A stretch of 11,626 bases of DNA from Thermacetogenium sp. UBA5472 (GTDB lineage: Bacteria > Bacillota > DSM-12270 > Thermacetogeniales > Thermacetogeniaceae). The translations under genes and the position numbers were made by a program. The stretch is from assembly GCA_002426495.1 (NCBI GenBank), contig DIQC01000072.1:5009-16634 (forward strand), in the 5' to 3' direction. Under the pieces are notes generated by a model. That model was given only the letters and a program-made list of their open reading frames with translations, searched no databases and was not told where the DNA came from. Below, piece by piece: positions 1 to 5,823 of the stretch (position 1 is the stretch's first letter; each line of letters opens with the position of its first letter).

Positions 1-30
1 CCACAATAACAATTTTAGGAGGAATTCAAA

Positions 31-339
31 ATGGCAAATTATCCAATCTCAATAATGAACAAGGAGGGAACACTCCTTCGTCCGAAAGGCTCATACTGCT
101 CAGATGAATATGTTGAGATGTGCGACCTTTATCTTCGTGATGAAATCCATGAGGATGATCATGGGAAGTTACACAAGTATTTTCGTCTTCACGCAAAACA
201 GCCCCACGATATGGAGATAGCTTTTTCTTATGACATCCATTGCCCGGATTGCCACAGCGGTATGCTAAAGCAAATTGCCCGGCCACTCAGTTATAACGAA
301 CTGGGTTTATACAGATGCCCCGTTTGTGACAAGAAATAG
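31..339 (+). CDS. Small zinc-ribbon protein of unknown function, upstream of capsid
   Basis: 102 residues. An AGGAGG ribosome binding site at 17-22 lies 8 nt before the ATG. The only recognisable feature is a pair of CPxC knuckles near the C-terminus (Cys71/Cys74 and Cys96/Cys99), which would form a zinc ribbon. The N-terminal 60 residues are acidic and histidine-containing with no motif I recognise. The stop codon at 337-339 overlaps the ribosome binding site of the capsid gene, so the two are probably co-transcribed and translationally coupled. Its place just before a major capsid gene is where HK97-type phages often keep a maturation protease or scaffold, but the sequence shows no protease signature. 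I do not assign a function. Confidence 0.75.
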   Translation: MANYPISIMNKEGTLLRPKGSYCSDEYVEMCDLYLRDEIHEDDHGKLHKYFRLHAKQPHDMEIAFSYDIHCPDCHSGMLKQIARPLSYNELGLYRCPVCDKK

Positions 340-351
340 GAGGAAGAATTT

Positions 352-1290
352 ATGAGTACTTACACTGAAAGATTACCCTATACCGGCTCACCGGAATATG
401 ACAAGCACTTCTGGAACGCTATGCGCGGCTATGACAGCAGTTATGATGAACTCTCAAAGGGCCGCAACACAGGAACCGGCCTTTATGTAATGCCAAATTC
501 ATCGGATAACAAGTACATGGCAGCCCTTGAGAAGGAAAGCCTGTTTCGCAGTATCAGTACAGTAATTAAGGCATATGGCTCTGGTTACCGTATTTTCGCC
601 AAGGACAGCAACGACCTCGCCCAGTGGGTAGCGGAAAATGACGCAGTTCCTATATATGATGGTATCGATGACTTCACCATTAACACTGTAGACAGTTGGA
701 AACTGGCGGCTTTAGTAAAAATGGATGAGGCCTTCATCCATGACGCCGGCTTCGATATTGAGAATTATCTTATCAAACGCTTTGCCAAGAACTTCGGCAG
801 GGCCGAGGACAATGCCTTTATCAACGGTAACGGCAATGAAATGCCCACAGGCATTTTGAACGCCACCGGCGGAGCGGAAATTGCTGCATCCCTCGATGAA
901 ATCACCTACGATGATGTTATTGGCTTGTACTTCTCTGTAAAGCCGGAGTACCGTAAAAACGCCGTATGGCTCATGAACGACAAGACTGCCCTTGCACTGC
1001 GTACTCTTAAGGACAATGCCGGGAACTACCTCTGGCGTGACAGCGATGATACCATCCTTGGCAAGAATGTGCTTATGTCCGAGTTTATGCCAGATGCGGA
1101 TGCCGGTGCCAAGCCTATCGCCTTTGGTGACTTTAGCTACTACTGGGTTATCGGCAGAAGCCCCATCGGCGTTCGCACACTGTCCGAAAAGTTCGCTGTC
1201 CTCGACCAGATTGGTTATCTTGCCTATGAGTTCCTTGACGGCAAACTTATCCGCAGCGAAGCCGTAAAGGTTATTCAAATTAATATCTAA
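352..1290 (+). CDS. Phage major capsid protein, HK97 fold
   Basis: 312 residues; the ATG is 8 nt after an AGGAGG (338-343). The protein follows the HK97-type (Phage_capsid) family pattern: a glycine-rich start of the shell domain around residues 40-48, the helix region 56-72 (MAALEKESLFRSISTVI), an A-x-W-x-x-E segment at 90-95, a long spine helix region 125-150, and the characteristic block at residues 151-169 where NAFINGNG is followed by PTGIL. It would self-assemble into an icosahedral shell. The shell domain begins almost at the N-terminus, so there is little room for a cleavable delta/scaffold domain. No head-tail connector, tail or terminase gene follows; a hairpin and then tnpW come next. 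It may be a prophage remnant, a satellite capsid or a part of a larger phage module upstream. The family assignment is firm; the biological role is not. Confidence 0.88.
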   Translation: MSTYTERLPYTGSPEYDKHFWNAMRGYDSSYDELSKGRNTGTGLYVMPNSSDNKYMAALEKESLFRSISTVIKAYGSGYRIFAKDSNDLAQWVAENDAVPIYDGIDDFTINTVDSWKLAALVKMDEAFIHDAGFDIENYLIKRFAKNFGRAEDNAFINGNGNEMPTGILNATGGAEIAASLDEITYDDVIGLYFSVKPEYRKNAVWLMNDKTALALRTLKDNAGNYLWRDSDDTILGKNVLMSEFMPDADAGAKPIAFGDFSYYWVIGRSPIGVRTLSEKFAVLDQIGYLAYEFLDGKLIRSEAVKVIQINI

Positions 1291-1315
1291 GCTATCGGAC
1301 AAGGCAAATGGGATA

Positions 1316-1347
1316 AGGCACAGTGGATATTCTGCTGTGCCTATTTT
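1316..1347 (+). terminator. Hairpin terminator after capsid gene
   Basis: Perfect 8-bp stem AGGCACAG (1316-1323) with CTGTGCCT (1335-1342), an 11-nt loop, then ATTTTC. It lies 26 nt after the capsid stop. The U tract is short, so termination may be partial. Confidence 0.55.
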
Positions 1348-1538
1348 CACTAAAAAATGTACTCTATCAAGATTAAATTCACACTGCATTTAGCGTAATT
1401 ATGTCCATTTTATCAGGACGGTGTGCCTATTCCCTCGTTTGAATCTGCGTTTTTTTACACGAAGCCCCAAGCCGCTGTCCGAGATGAAAAGCTGTGGAGA
1501 TCAGACCACCCCCTACCAGTTTAAAAACTATAAAGGGA

Positions 1539-1553
1539 GTAACGATTCGTTAC
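1539..1553. promoter_or_regulatory. Perfect 7-bp inverted repeat upstream of tnpW, possible operator
   Basis: GTAACGA and TCGTTAC flank a single central T, giving a perfect palindrome 24 nt before the tnpW start and just upstream of its ribosome binding site. Short perfect dyads with one central base are typical of dimeric repressor or recombinase-accessory sites. The rest of the 287-nt gap from 1291 to 1577 shows only the capsid terminator and no supported gene. Confidence 0.35.
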
Positions 1554-1577
1554 GCCATATCGAAAGGAGGAATCACC

Positions 1578-1736
1578 ATGGATGAAAAGACAATAAGCAT
1601 CACCGAAAAAGTTATCGGTGACACGCTCTACATCATTGAGTCAGCAGTCAGAAACACTGCCAAAGAGACTGCTTATGACAAGTTGAAACGCTTGATACTG
1701 AATGACATCAAAAGCCTTGAAATGAAGGCTTCTTAG
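1578..1736 (+). CDS. tnpW: TnpW-like transposon-encoded small protein
   Basis: 52 residues from the ATG at 1578, which follows GAAAGGAGG (1562-1570) by 7 nt; the same frame is open further upstream, but those starts lack a ribosome binding site. The pattern of a KVIGDTLYII strand followed by a KETAYDKLKRLI helix matches the TnpW proteins that accompany serine-recombinase transposons and ICEs in Clostridia. The function of TnpW is not established. The recombinase starts 77 nt downstream, and a TTGACT hexamer (1748-1753) in that gap has no good -10 partner, so the two genes are probably co-transcribed. Confidence 0.7.
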   Translation: MDEKTISITEKVIGDTLYIIESAVRNTAKETAYDKLKRLILNDIKSLEMKAS

Positions 1737-1813
1737 CCCATATCAACTTGACTTCTTCACAGTAGTACGGGAACATAGAGTACCGCTTGAAGACTGTCGG
1801 AAAGGAGGAAAAC

Positions 1814-3484
1814 ATGAATAAAAGACAGTCAAATACTACTGTGAAGAATATCGATAAAATCACCGTTCTCTATTGCCGGCTCTCTCGCGATGACGAGTCG
1901 CAAGGTGACAGCAACAGCATCAAAAACCAGAAAGCCATTTTACAAAAGTACGCAGATGACAATGGATTTACTAACACAGAGTTTTTTGTGGATGATGGGT
2001 ACAGCGGCACAAACTTTGATCGCCCGGATTGGCAGCGACTTTTATCCCAAGTAGAAGAAGGCAACATTAGCACCATCATTGTTAAGGACATGAGCCGTCT
2101 CGGTAGAGACTACCTCAAAGTCGGTTATTATACCGAAGTGCTTTTCCCCGGCTCCGACATACGCTTCATTGCCATAAATAACAATGTTGATAGTGCCAAT
2201 CAGCAGGACAGCGATTTTACACCGTTCCTCAACATCATCAACGAATGGTACGCCAAGGATACGAGCAAGAAGATCCGCTCTGTCTTTAAGTCAAAAGGTC
2301 AGTCCGGCAAGCCGCTCTGTACCAATCCACCTTATGGCTACATTAAGGACCCGGAAGATAAGATGAATTGGGTAGTTGATGAAGATGCTGCCAAAGTGGT
2401 CAAAGAGGCATTTCGTCTATGTATGCAGGGTTATGGCCCTACGCAGATAGCTAAAGAATTCAGTGAAAGAAAGATACTGAATCCAACGGCTCATGCAAAG
2501 GCAAGTGGAATCAACATCCCTGACAACAGAGGCCATGATGATGATTACATCTGGCGAGGTAGCACAATCGCTCATATGCTTTCAAGGCAGGAGTATTTGG
2601 GGCATACGGTGAATTTCAAGACCTATCGCAAGTCCTACAAAAATAAGAAGCAGCTAAAGAATGACCCGTCTGAATGGGTGATTTTCGAGAACACCCACGA
2701 AGCGATCATAGAGGAGCCTGTGTTCGAAGTAGTCCAAAAAATCCGAGATGGCAGACGCAGAGTTACTCCAATGGGCGAAATGCCAATCCTCTCCGGTATG
2801 CTCTTCTGCGCTGATTGTGGCAACAAACTATACCAAGTACGCCATCGCGGTTGGGAACATGATAAGGAGCATTTTGTGTGTGCTACTTACCGGAAGATTA
2901 AAGGCGGCTGCAGTTCTCACCAGATACGCAATGTGGTTGTTGAGGAATTGCTCCTTGACGGCATTCGTCACGTGACGGCCTTTGCCAGAGACCATGAGGA
3001 TGAATTTGTGGAAATGGTTACAAAGAAAACAAGGATAGACCTTGACAGAAGTATGCGAGAAGGTAAACGGGAATTAGAGCAGTCACAGGTTCGAATCAGC
3101 AAGCTGGATGACATTATCCAAAGGCTTTATGAGGACAATATTGAAGGTAAGATTTCCGATGAGCGTTTTGCCAAAATGACCGCCAACTACGAAGCCGAGC
3201 AACATACCCTTGAAAGCCGAGTGGCAGAACTAAAATCCGCCATGACTGAGGAAAAAGAAAGCGCATTGGGTGTTGACCACTTCCTCGCCTTGGTACGAAA
3301 GTACACTGACATAAAGGAACTCACAGCAGAGATTATCCGTGAGTTTGTTGAAAAAATCTATGTTTACAAGGCAGAGCGCATTGATGGCAAGCGAGCACAG
3401 CGTATCAAAATTGTTTATAACTGCATTGGCGAGTTTGACCCACTGGTTTCTACATCCACCACAGAACAAGAAAAATCGGCATAG
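1814..3484 (+). CDS. Large serine recombinase (TnpX/TndX-type site-specific integrase)
   Basis: 556 residues from the ATG at 1814, which follows AAAGGAGG (1801-1808) by 5 nt; an upstream in-frame start at 1787 lacks such a site. Domains in order: resolvase catalytic domain about 16-158, with the YCRLS motif placing the nucleophile at Ser24 and supporting arginines at Arg22, Arg95 and Arg98 (SRLGRD); recombinase domain about 172-320; zinc ribbon with Cys332, Cys335, Cys356 and Cys366; a charged coiled coil about 415-480; and a C-terminal DUF4368-like segment about 505-540. This is the full length of the family, and all catalytic residues are present, so the enzyme looks active. It would cut both DNA strands at attachment sites through a 5'-phosphoserine link and exchange them. 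The coiled coil is the part known in large serine integrases to control the direction of recombination. Confidence 0.93.
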   Translation: MNKRQSNTTVKNIDKITVLYCRLSRDDESQGDSNSIKNQKAILQKYADDNGFTNTEFFVDDGYSGTNFDRPDWQRLLSQVEEGNISTIIVKDMSRLGRDYLKVGYYTEVLFPGSDIRFIAINNNVDSANQQDSDFTPFLNIINEWYAKDTSKKIRSVFKSKGQSGKPLCTNPPYGYIKDPEDKMNWVVDEDAAKVVKEAFRLCMQGYGPTQIAKEFSERKILNPTAHAKASGINIPDNRGHDDDYIWRGSTIAHMLSRQEYLGHTVNFKTYRKSYKNKKQLKNDPSEWVIFENTHEAIIEEPVFEVVQKIRDGRRRVTPMGEMPILSGMLFCADCGNKLYQVRHRGWEHDKEHFVCATYRKIKGGCSSHQIRNVVVEELLLDGIRHVTAFARDHEDEFVEMVTKKTRIDLDRSMREGKRELEQSQVRISKLDDIIQRLYEDNIEGKISDERFAKMTANYEAEQHTLESRVAELKSAMTEEKESALGVDHFLALVRKYTDIKELTAEIIREFVEKIYVYKAERIDGKRAQRIKIVYNCIGEFDPLVSTSTTEQEKSA

Positions 3485-3519
3485 CCGGTAAGTACATACC
3501 AAACTATGCCGATATTTTT
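3471..3519. terminator. Long hairpin terminator overlapping the recombinase stop codon
   Basis: ATCGGCATAG (3475-3484) pairs perfectly with CTATGCCGAT (3504-3513). An AAAAA run precedes the left arm and an ATTTTT run follows the right arm, so the structure reads as an intrinsic terminator in both directions. The left arm includes the recombinase stop codon. A small inner pairing of GGTA (3487-3490) with TACC (3497-3500) sits in the loop. Confidence 0.75.
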
Positions 3520-3545
3520 CCGGGATTAAAAATCCCTAAGACGCC

Positions 3546-3568
3546 CCCTCTAAATAGAGGGCCTTTTT
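3546..3568 (+). terminator. Second hairpin terminator at the element-chromosome boundary
   Basis: CCCTCT (3546-3551) pairs with AGAGGG (3556-3561) around an AAAT loop, followed by CCTTTTT. The T run is on the plus strand, so it stops transcription leaving the mobile element before it reaches the convergent hydrolase gene. A further weak dyad, GGGATT (3522-3527) with AATCCC (3531-3536), lies between the two terminators. Confidence 0.6.
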
Positions 3569-3591
3569 GGTGGTATTCACTTGCTTTTCAT

Positions 3592-4560
3592 TTACTTATA
3601 AAAGACATGGTTACCAATTCGACCGACATAGATCAGCGTAGTGAAGAATGCGGTGCTCTGAGCTGTATCCGGATTGCAAAAATAAACTGCTCCATTAACA
3701 GGATCCCAACCATCAAGAGCTGCATCTGCTGCACGTAGGGCCGATGCTGTTGGGGGAAGATTAATAGTACCATTCTGTACAGGTTCGAACTGCCAAGGTT
3801 CGTATAGAATATCCCAGACATTGTTGGGGAACCTGGGGTCAGTTATCCTGTTGAGAATCACTGCTCCTACGGCTACTTGCCCTTCAAAGCTCTCACCAGC
3901 TGCTTCAGCACTGATCATCTGGGCAAGCAGGTATCTTTCGTCCGCGCTATAATTCCCTCCTCGTGAAGGGGTGGGTGTCGAACTGCTGCCTGGTACAACG
4001 CTGCCCTCTACAAGCAGGACTTGTCCGGGGTTGATCACCGTACTCGACAGGTTGTTTAGTGACATGATCTTGTCCACTGTTGTACCGTAAGCTTTGGAGA
4101 TCAGATAGAGAGTATCTCCTGATTGGACTGTGTACTGCTGATTTGTACCCGGTGTAGAGGCTGGTTCGCCCTCTACAAGCAGGACTTGTCCGGGATAGAT
4201 CACCGTACATGAGAGGTTGTTTAGTGACATGATCTTGTCCACTGTTGTGCCATAAGCTTTGGAGATCAAATAGAGAGTATCTCCTGATTGGACTGTGTAC
4301 TGCTGTGCTGAACCGGATTCACCATTCGGTAACTGCAGAACCTGATTCGGATAGATCATTGTAGAGTCCAGGTTGTTCAATGACATGACTGTGTCGACTG
4401 TTGTTCCGTTGTTGACGGCAATCAGATATAAGGTATCGCCAGATTTAACTGTGTAGTTTGCTGCGTTTGCTGCGTTTGCTGTGTTTGCTGTGTAACCTAT
4501 TACTGAAAACGTCAACAAGCCGACCAATACTCCCACAATGACCGTGGAAAACTTGCGCAA
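3592..4560 (-). CDS. Secreted cell-wall hydrolase: signal peptide, three LysM repeats, SleB/CwlJ hydrolase domain
   Basis: 322 residues from a TTG start at 4560-4558, which follows AAGGAGG (4574-4568) by 7 nt. The reading frame is open further upstream, but that part is the riboswitch. Residues 1-30 form a Sec signal peptide (basic MRK, hydrophobic core 7-22, likely cleavage near Ala30). LysM repeats at about 36-78, 88-129 and 143-184 each begin YTVxSGDTLYLI and would bind the glycan strands. A proline/serine linker at about 185-203 leads to the SleB-type domain (Hydrolase_2) at 206-322, with the expected catalytic glutamate at Glu219 in MISAEAAGES and the typical GNHVFYK end. The family hydrolyses peptidoglycan, as in spore cortex lysis and vegetative wall remodelling. 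The three LysM modules and riboswitch control fit a vegetative or germination-linked wall hydrolase; the choice is open. The gene converges on the mobile element and is intact at its 3' end. Confidence 0.9.
   Translation of the reverse strand: MRKFSTVIVGVLVGLLTFSVIGYTANTANAANAANYTVKSGDTLYLIAVNNGTTVDTVMSLNNLDSTMIYPNQVLQLPNGESGSAQQYTVQSGDTLYLISKAYGTTVDKIMSLNNLSCTVIYPGQVLLVEGEPASTPGTNQQYTVQSGDTLYLISKAYGTTVDKIMSLNNLSSTVINPGQVLLVEGSVVPGSSSTPTPSRGGNYSADERYLLAQMISAEAAGESFEGQVAVGAVILNRITDPRFPNNVWDILYEPWQFEPVQNGTINLPPTASALRAADAALDGWDPVNGAVYFCNPDTAQSTAFFTTLIYVGRIGNHVFYK
4003..4305 (-). repeat. Tandem duplication encoding LysM2 and LysM3
   Basis: Segments 4003-4140 and 4168-4305 are 138-bp direct copies offset by 165 bp (55 codons). 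By eye they differ at about 8 positions, so they are roughly 94% identical. LysM1 is clearly more divergent. This indicates a recent in-frame duplication or gene conversion between the second and third LysM modules. Confidence 0.85.
4460..4494 (-). repeat. Four 9-bp tandem repeats in the signal-peptide cleavage region
   Basis: Two copies of GCTGCGTTT and one of GCTGTGTTT, followed by a partial fourth copy GCTGTGTA, run in tandem. On the coding strand they encode TAN-TAN-AAN-AAN at residues 24-35, spanning the predicted signal peptidase site. The unit is a multiple of three, so slippage would change only the length. Confidence 0.7.
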
Positions 4561-4578
4561 TGCTCTTCCTCCTTTCCT

Positions 4579-4742
4579 CGCCTCCGGGGTAAGCTGATGG
4601 GTTAGGTTGAAAGGCTCACCTACGCTTTTCTGGTCTCCCCCAAGTCCAAAAAAGCGATTCACCCCTTGTACACATATTGCGTGCACCAACAAATTGGTTC
4701 CCCCGTACCGCACATATGGGAAACAAGTACGGATTCGGCGTG
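4579..4742 (-). promoter_or_regulatory. Cyclic-di-AMP riboswitch (ydaO/yuaA leader)
   Basis: Read on the minus strand, the leader carries the conserved blocks of the ydaO/yuaA aptamer in the right order: GCCGAATCCG (4739-4730), GTACGGGGGAACCAA (4708-4694), GGGGTGAATCGC (4665-4654), a GGTGAGCC/AACC segment near 4620-4605, and CATCAGCTTACCCC (4599-4586) followed by GGAGGCG. Known: this class binds c-di-AMP, normally lowers expression when c-di-AMP is high, and is common upstream of wall-hydrolase, potassium and osmotic genes. Here it lies between a promoter and the LysM/SleB hydrolase, a classic target. No intrinsic terminator fits in the 18 nt between aptamer and start codon, so translational control is likely. 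Confidence 0.88.
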
Positions 4743-4760
4743 GTTCTATATTTTCAGGCA

Positions 4761-4789
4761 ATTATGGCATTGTTTTTCCAGCGATTCAA
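4761..4789 (-). promoter_or_regulatory. Promoter for the riboswitch-hydrolase transcript
   Basis: On the minus strand, TTGAAT (4789-4784) and CATAAT (4766-4761) are separated by exactly 17 nt and match the sigma-A consensus at 4/6 and 5/6 positions. A start site about 7 nt downstream would fall near 4754, just before the aptamer, which fits well. Confidence 0.6.
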
Positions 4790-5097
4790 GCGGTAATATT
4801 AGCCAAATCCTTTGCAGATCAGGTTTTATAAGGCAGGCAGTGACTTTAACATTTACAAGAAAAGCTTATGGTGTGCGGGTTATAACGTTTTAGCAAAGAA
4901 TGGTAGGTTGGCAATGACCAATTATTAGCACAAGGCAATAATTACCGTATTTGTAAAGTAGGCCAACAGGAAACTTGCTTAATTTATTTGATTATTTGAA
5001 TCGCTATTGTTTGCATGACATCTATTATTACCTATCTGGACACAAGGATTTTTTCTTCACTACAGGAGGTTTTTTCGGTTTGTTGTCGAATAGAACT
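4790..5097. other. Divergent intergenic region, no gene seen
   Basis: This AT-rich stretch separates the minus-strand hydrolase promoter from the plus-strand formate dehydrogenase promoter. Open frames here lack ribosome binding sites or recognisable protein sequence. It contains a 7-bp dyad, AATTATT (4920-4926) with AATAATT (4937-4943), and isolated -35-like hexamers (TTAACA at 4846, TTGGCA at 4908) without -10 partners at proper spacing. A regulator-binding site for the operon could be here, but nothing specific can be supported. Confidence 0.5.
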
Positions 5098-5126
5098 TTT
5101 AGAGGAAATATCTTTATTTTTATATT
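5098..5126 (+). promoter_or_regulatory. Candidate promoter for the formate dehydrogenase operon
   Basis: TTTAGA (5098-5103) and TATATT (5121-5126) are spaced by 17 nt, matching the sigma-A consensus at 4/6 and 5/6. It would start transcription near 5133 and leave a leader of about 100 nt. I looked for a sigma-54 -24/-12 pair in this gap and saw none with correct spacing. AT-rich sequence makes chance matches likely. Confidence 0.35.
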
Positions 5127-5234
5127 CGTTCCCGGTGTCGGTCTGCTTTTCAGCGGGCAATTCCCTGTTGTCGGGACTTGTGATGCCCTGATACCAGGTT
5201 ATTTTAGTGTATTTAAAAGAAGGGAGGGGATTGA
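5127..5234 (+). promoter_or_regulatory. Structured 5' leader of the formate dehydrogenase operon
   Basis: This stretch is more GC-rich than the DNA before it and can form several hairpins: GCT/AGC around TTTC (5148-5157), GGG/CCC around CAATT (5157-5165) and CCTG/CAGG around ATAC (5187-5198), with a possible outer closing of GTTCCCG with CGGGAC. It leads directly to the AGGGAGGGG ribosome binding site of the first gene. I cannot match it to a known riboswitch, including the molybdenum cofactor class. Confidence 0.3.
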
Positions 5235-5726
5235 ATGTCAGAAGTTGGCTGTGCACAACCCGCGGAAGATATCCGGATGGAGAAGGAGTTACAAGATCTT
5301 TTTGGAAAGTGGCAAGGCACGAAGGGGTCTTTGATTCCTATACTGCAGGGGGCCCAAGAGATTTATGGATATTTACCCAAAGAGGTGCTCCTAAAAATTG
5401 CACGTGAATTAAAGCTGCCGCCAAGCCGTGTATTCGGTGTAGTTACTTTTTACGCCCAGTTTCATCTAGAGCCTCGCGGTCGTAATATTGTCAAGGTATG
5501 TCTTGGTACAGCCTGTCATGTCCGTGGTGGTTCAAAGATTTACGAACGGATGCAGGAAGTGCTTGGTGTTGGCGATGGCGAAACAACCGAAGATTTACGC
5601 TATACTTTAGAAACCGTTGCCTGCCTTGGGTGCTGTGGCTTATCGCCTGTCGTTATGGTTAATGATGATACTCATGGACGCATGGAACCGGAAGATCTGA
5701 AAAGCATAGTTGATCAATATGAGTAA
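5235..5726 (+). CDS. nuoE: NuoE/HydC-like [2Fe-2S] subunit of NAD(P)-linked formate dehydrogenase
   Basis: 163 residues, the normal length for NuoE, HoxE and HydC proteins. The ATG at 5235 follows GGGAGGGG (5222-5229) by 5 nt. An N-terminal helical region (about 13-75) is followed by the thioredoxin-fold domain with the four cluster ligands Cys89 and Cys94 (CLGTAC) and Cys130 and Cys134 (CLGCC). The protein holds one [2Fe-2S] cluster and, with the NuoF-like subunit encoded downstream, forms the NAD(P)H-oxidising module seen in complex I, NAD-dependent hydrogenases and soluble formate dehydrogenases. As the catalytic gene of this operon is a formate dehydrogenase and no hydrogenase H-cluster motif is present in the window, it most likely serves formate oxidation or CO2 reduction. 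It is the first gene of the operon. Confidence 0.92.
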   Translation: MSEVGCAQPAEDIRMEKELQDLFGKWQGTKGSLIPILQGAQEIYGYLPKEVLLKIARELKLPPSRVFGVVTFYAQFHLEPRGRNIVKVCLGTACHVRGGSKIYERMQEVLGVGDGETTEDLRYTLETVACLGCCGLSPVVMVNDDTHGRMEPEDLKSIVDQYE

Positions 5727-5730
5727 TTAA

Positions 5731-5765
5731 CTCCTTAGAAAGAAGGGAGGTGAATTCACCAGGTT
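5731..5765 (+). promoter_or_regulatory. Orphan Shine-Dalgarno within a hairpin and 12-bp palindrome
   Basis: Between the first two operon genes there is a strong AGGGAGG (5744-5750) with no start codon at normal distance. CTCCTT (5731-5736) can pair with AAGGGAG (5743-5749) with one bulged base, and GGTGAATTCACC (5749-5760) is a perfect palindrome. The nearest ATG, at 5766, opens only a 23-codon frame that ends inside the next gene. Confidence 0.3.
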
Positions 5766-5823
5766 ATGCCGCGCTATTCAAGCAGGGCAGCGACCTTGTG
5801 TCGGTTAAGACCAGGTGGAAAAT

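Larger units (their letters stand above)
1..3570 (+). mobile_element. Right-hand part of an integrated serine-recombinase element (left end outside window)
   Basis: Seen: a run of plus-strand genes (zinc-ribbon protein, HK97-fold capsid, TnpW-like protein, large serine recombinase) ends in two hairpin terminators, and an unrelated convergent wall-hydrolase gene begins its 3' end at 3592. Known: large serine recombinases of the TnpX/TndX type usually sit next to one end of the transposon, ICE or prophage they mobilise, and TnpW proteins accompany such elements in Clostridia. Inference: the right attachment site lies between about 3514 and 3591. The exact base cannot be set because the left end is not in the window. 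I see no relaxase, portal, terminase or tail gene here, so whether this is a prophage, an ICE/IME or a phage satellite is undecided. Confidence 0.6.

Noticed and set aside
712..1389. 225-codon open frame on the minus strand antisense to the capsid gene
   Set aside because: It lies opposite a well-supported HK97 capsid frame, has no convincing ribosome binding site and no recognisable protein features.
3485..3591. tRNA gene or tRNA fragment as integration target of the serine recombinase
   Set aside because: No cloverleaf, T-loop or CCA end is visible; the stretch is made of terminator-like dyads. Large serine recombinases often do not target tRNA genes.
4003..4305. Repeats considered as a possible CRISPR or intergenic repeat family
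   Set aside because: The copies are 138 bp, in frame and encode LysM modules; there is no spacer pattern.
4561..4761. N-terminal extension of the LysM/SleB hydrolase to an upstream start near 4761
   Set aside because: The extra 67 codons coincide with the c-di-AMP aptamer and would place the signal peptide inside the protein; the TTG at 4560 has an ideal ribosome binding site.
4900..4990. Sigma-54 promoter near TTGGCA (4908-4913)
   Set aside because: No GC/TTGC element is found at the required 10-nt distance from the GG.
5127..5234. Molybdenum or tungsten cofactor riboswitch before the formate dehydrogenase operon
   Set aside because: The stretch folds into hairpins, but I could not line up the conserved blocks of that class, so it is reported only as an unassigned structured leader.
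4975..5334. 119-codon plus-strand open frame overlapping the operon leader and the NuoE-like gene
   Set aside because: Its first codon has no ribosome binding site, it runs out of frame through the NuoE-like gene, and its sequence is low-complexity and phenylalanine-rich.
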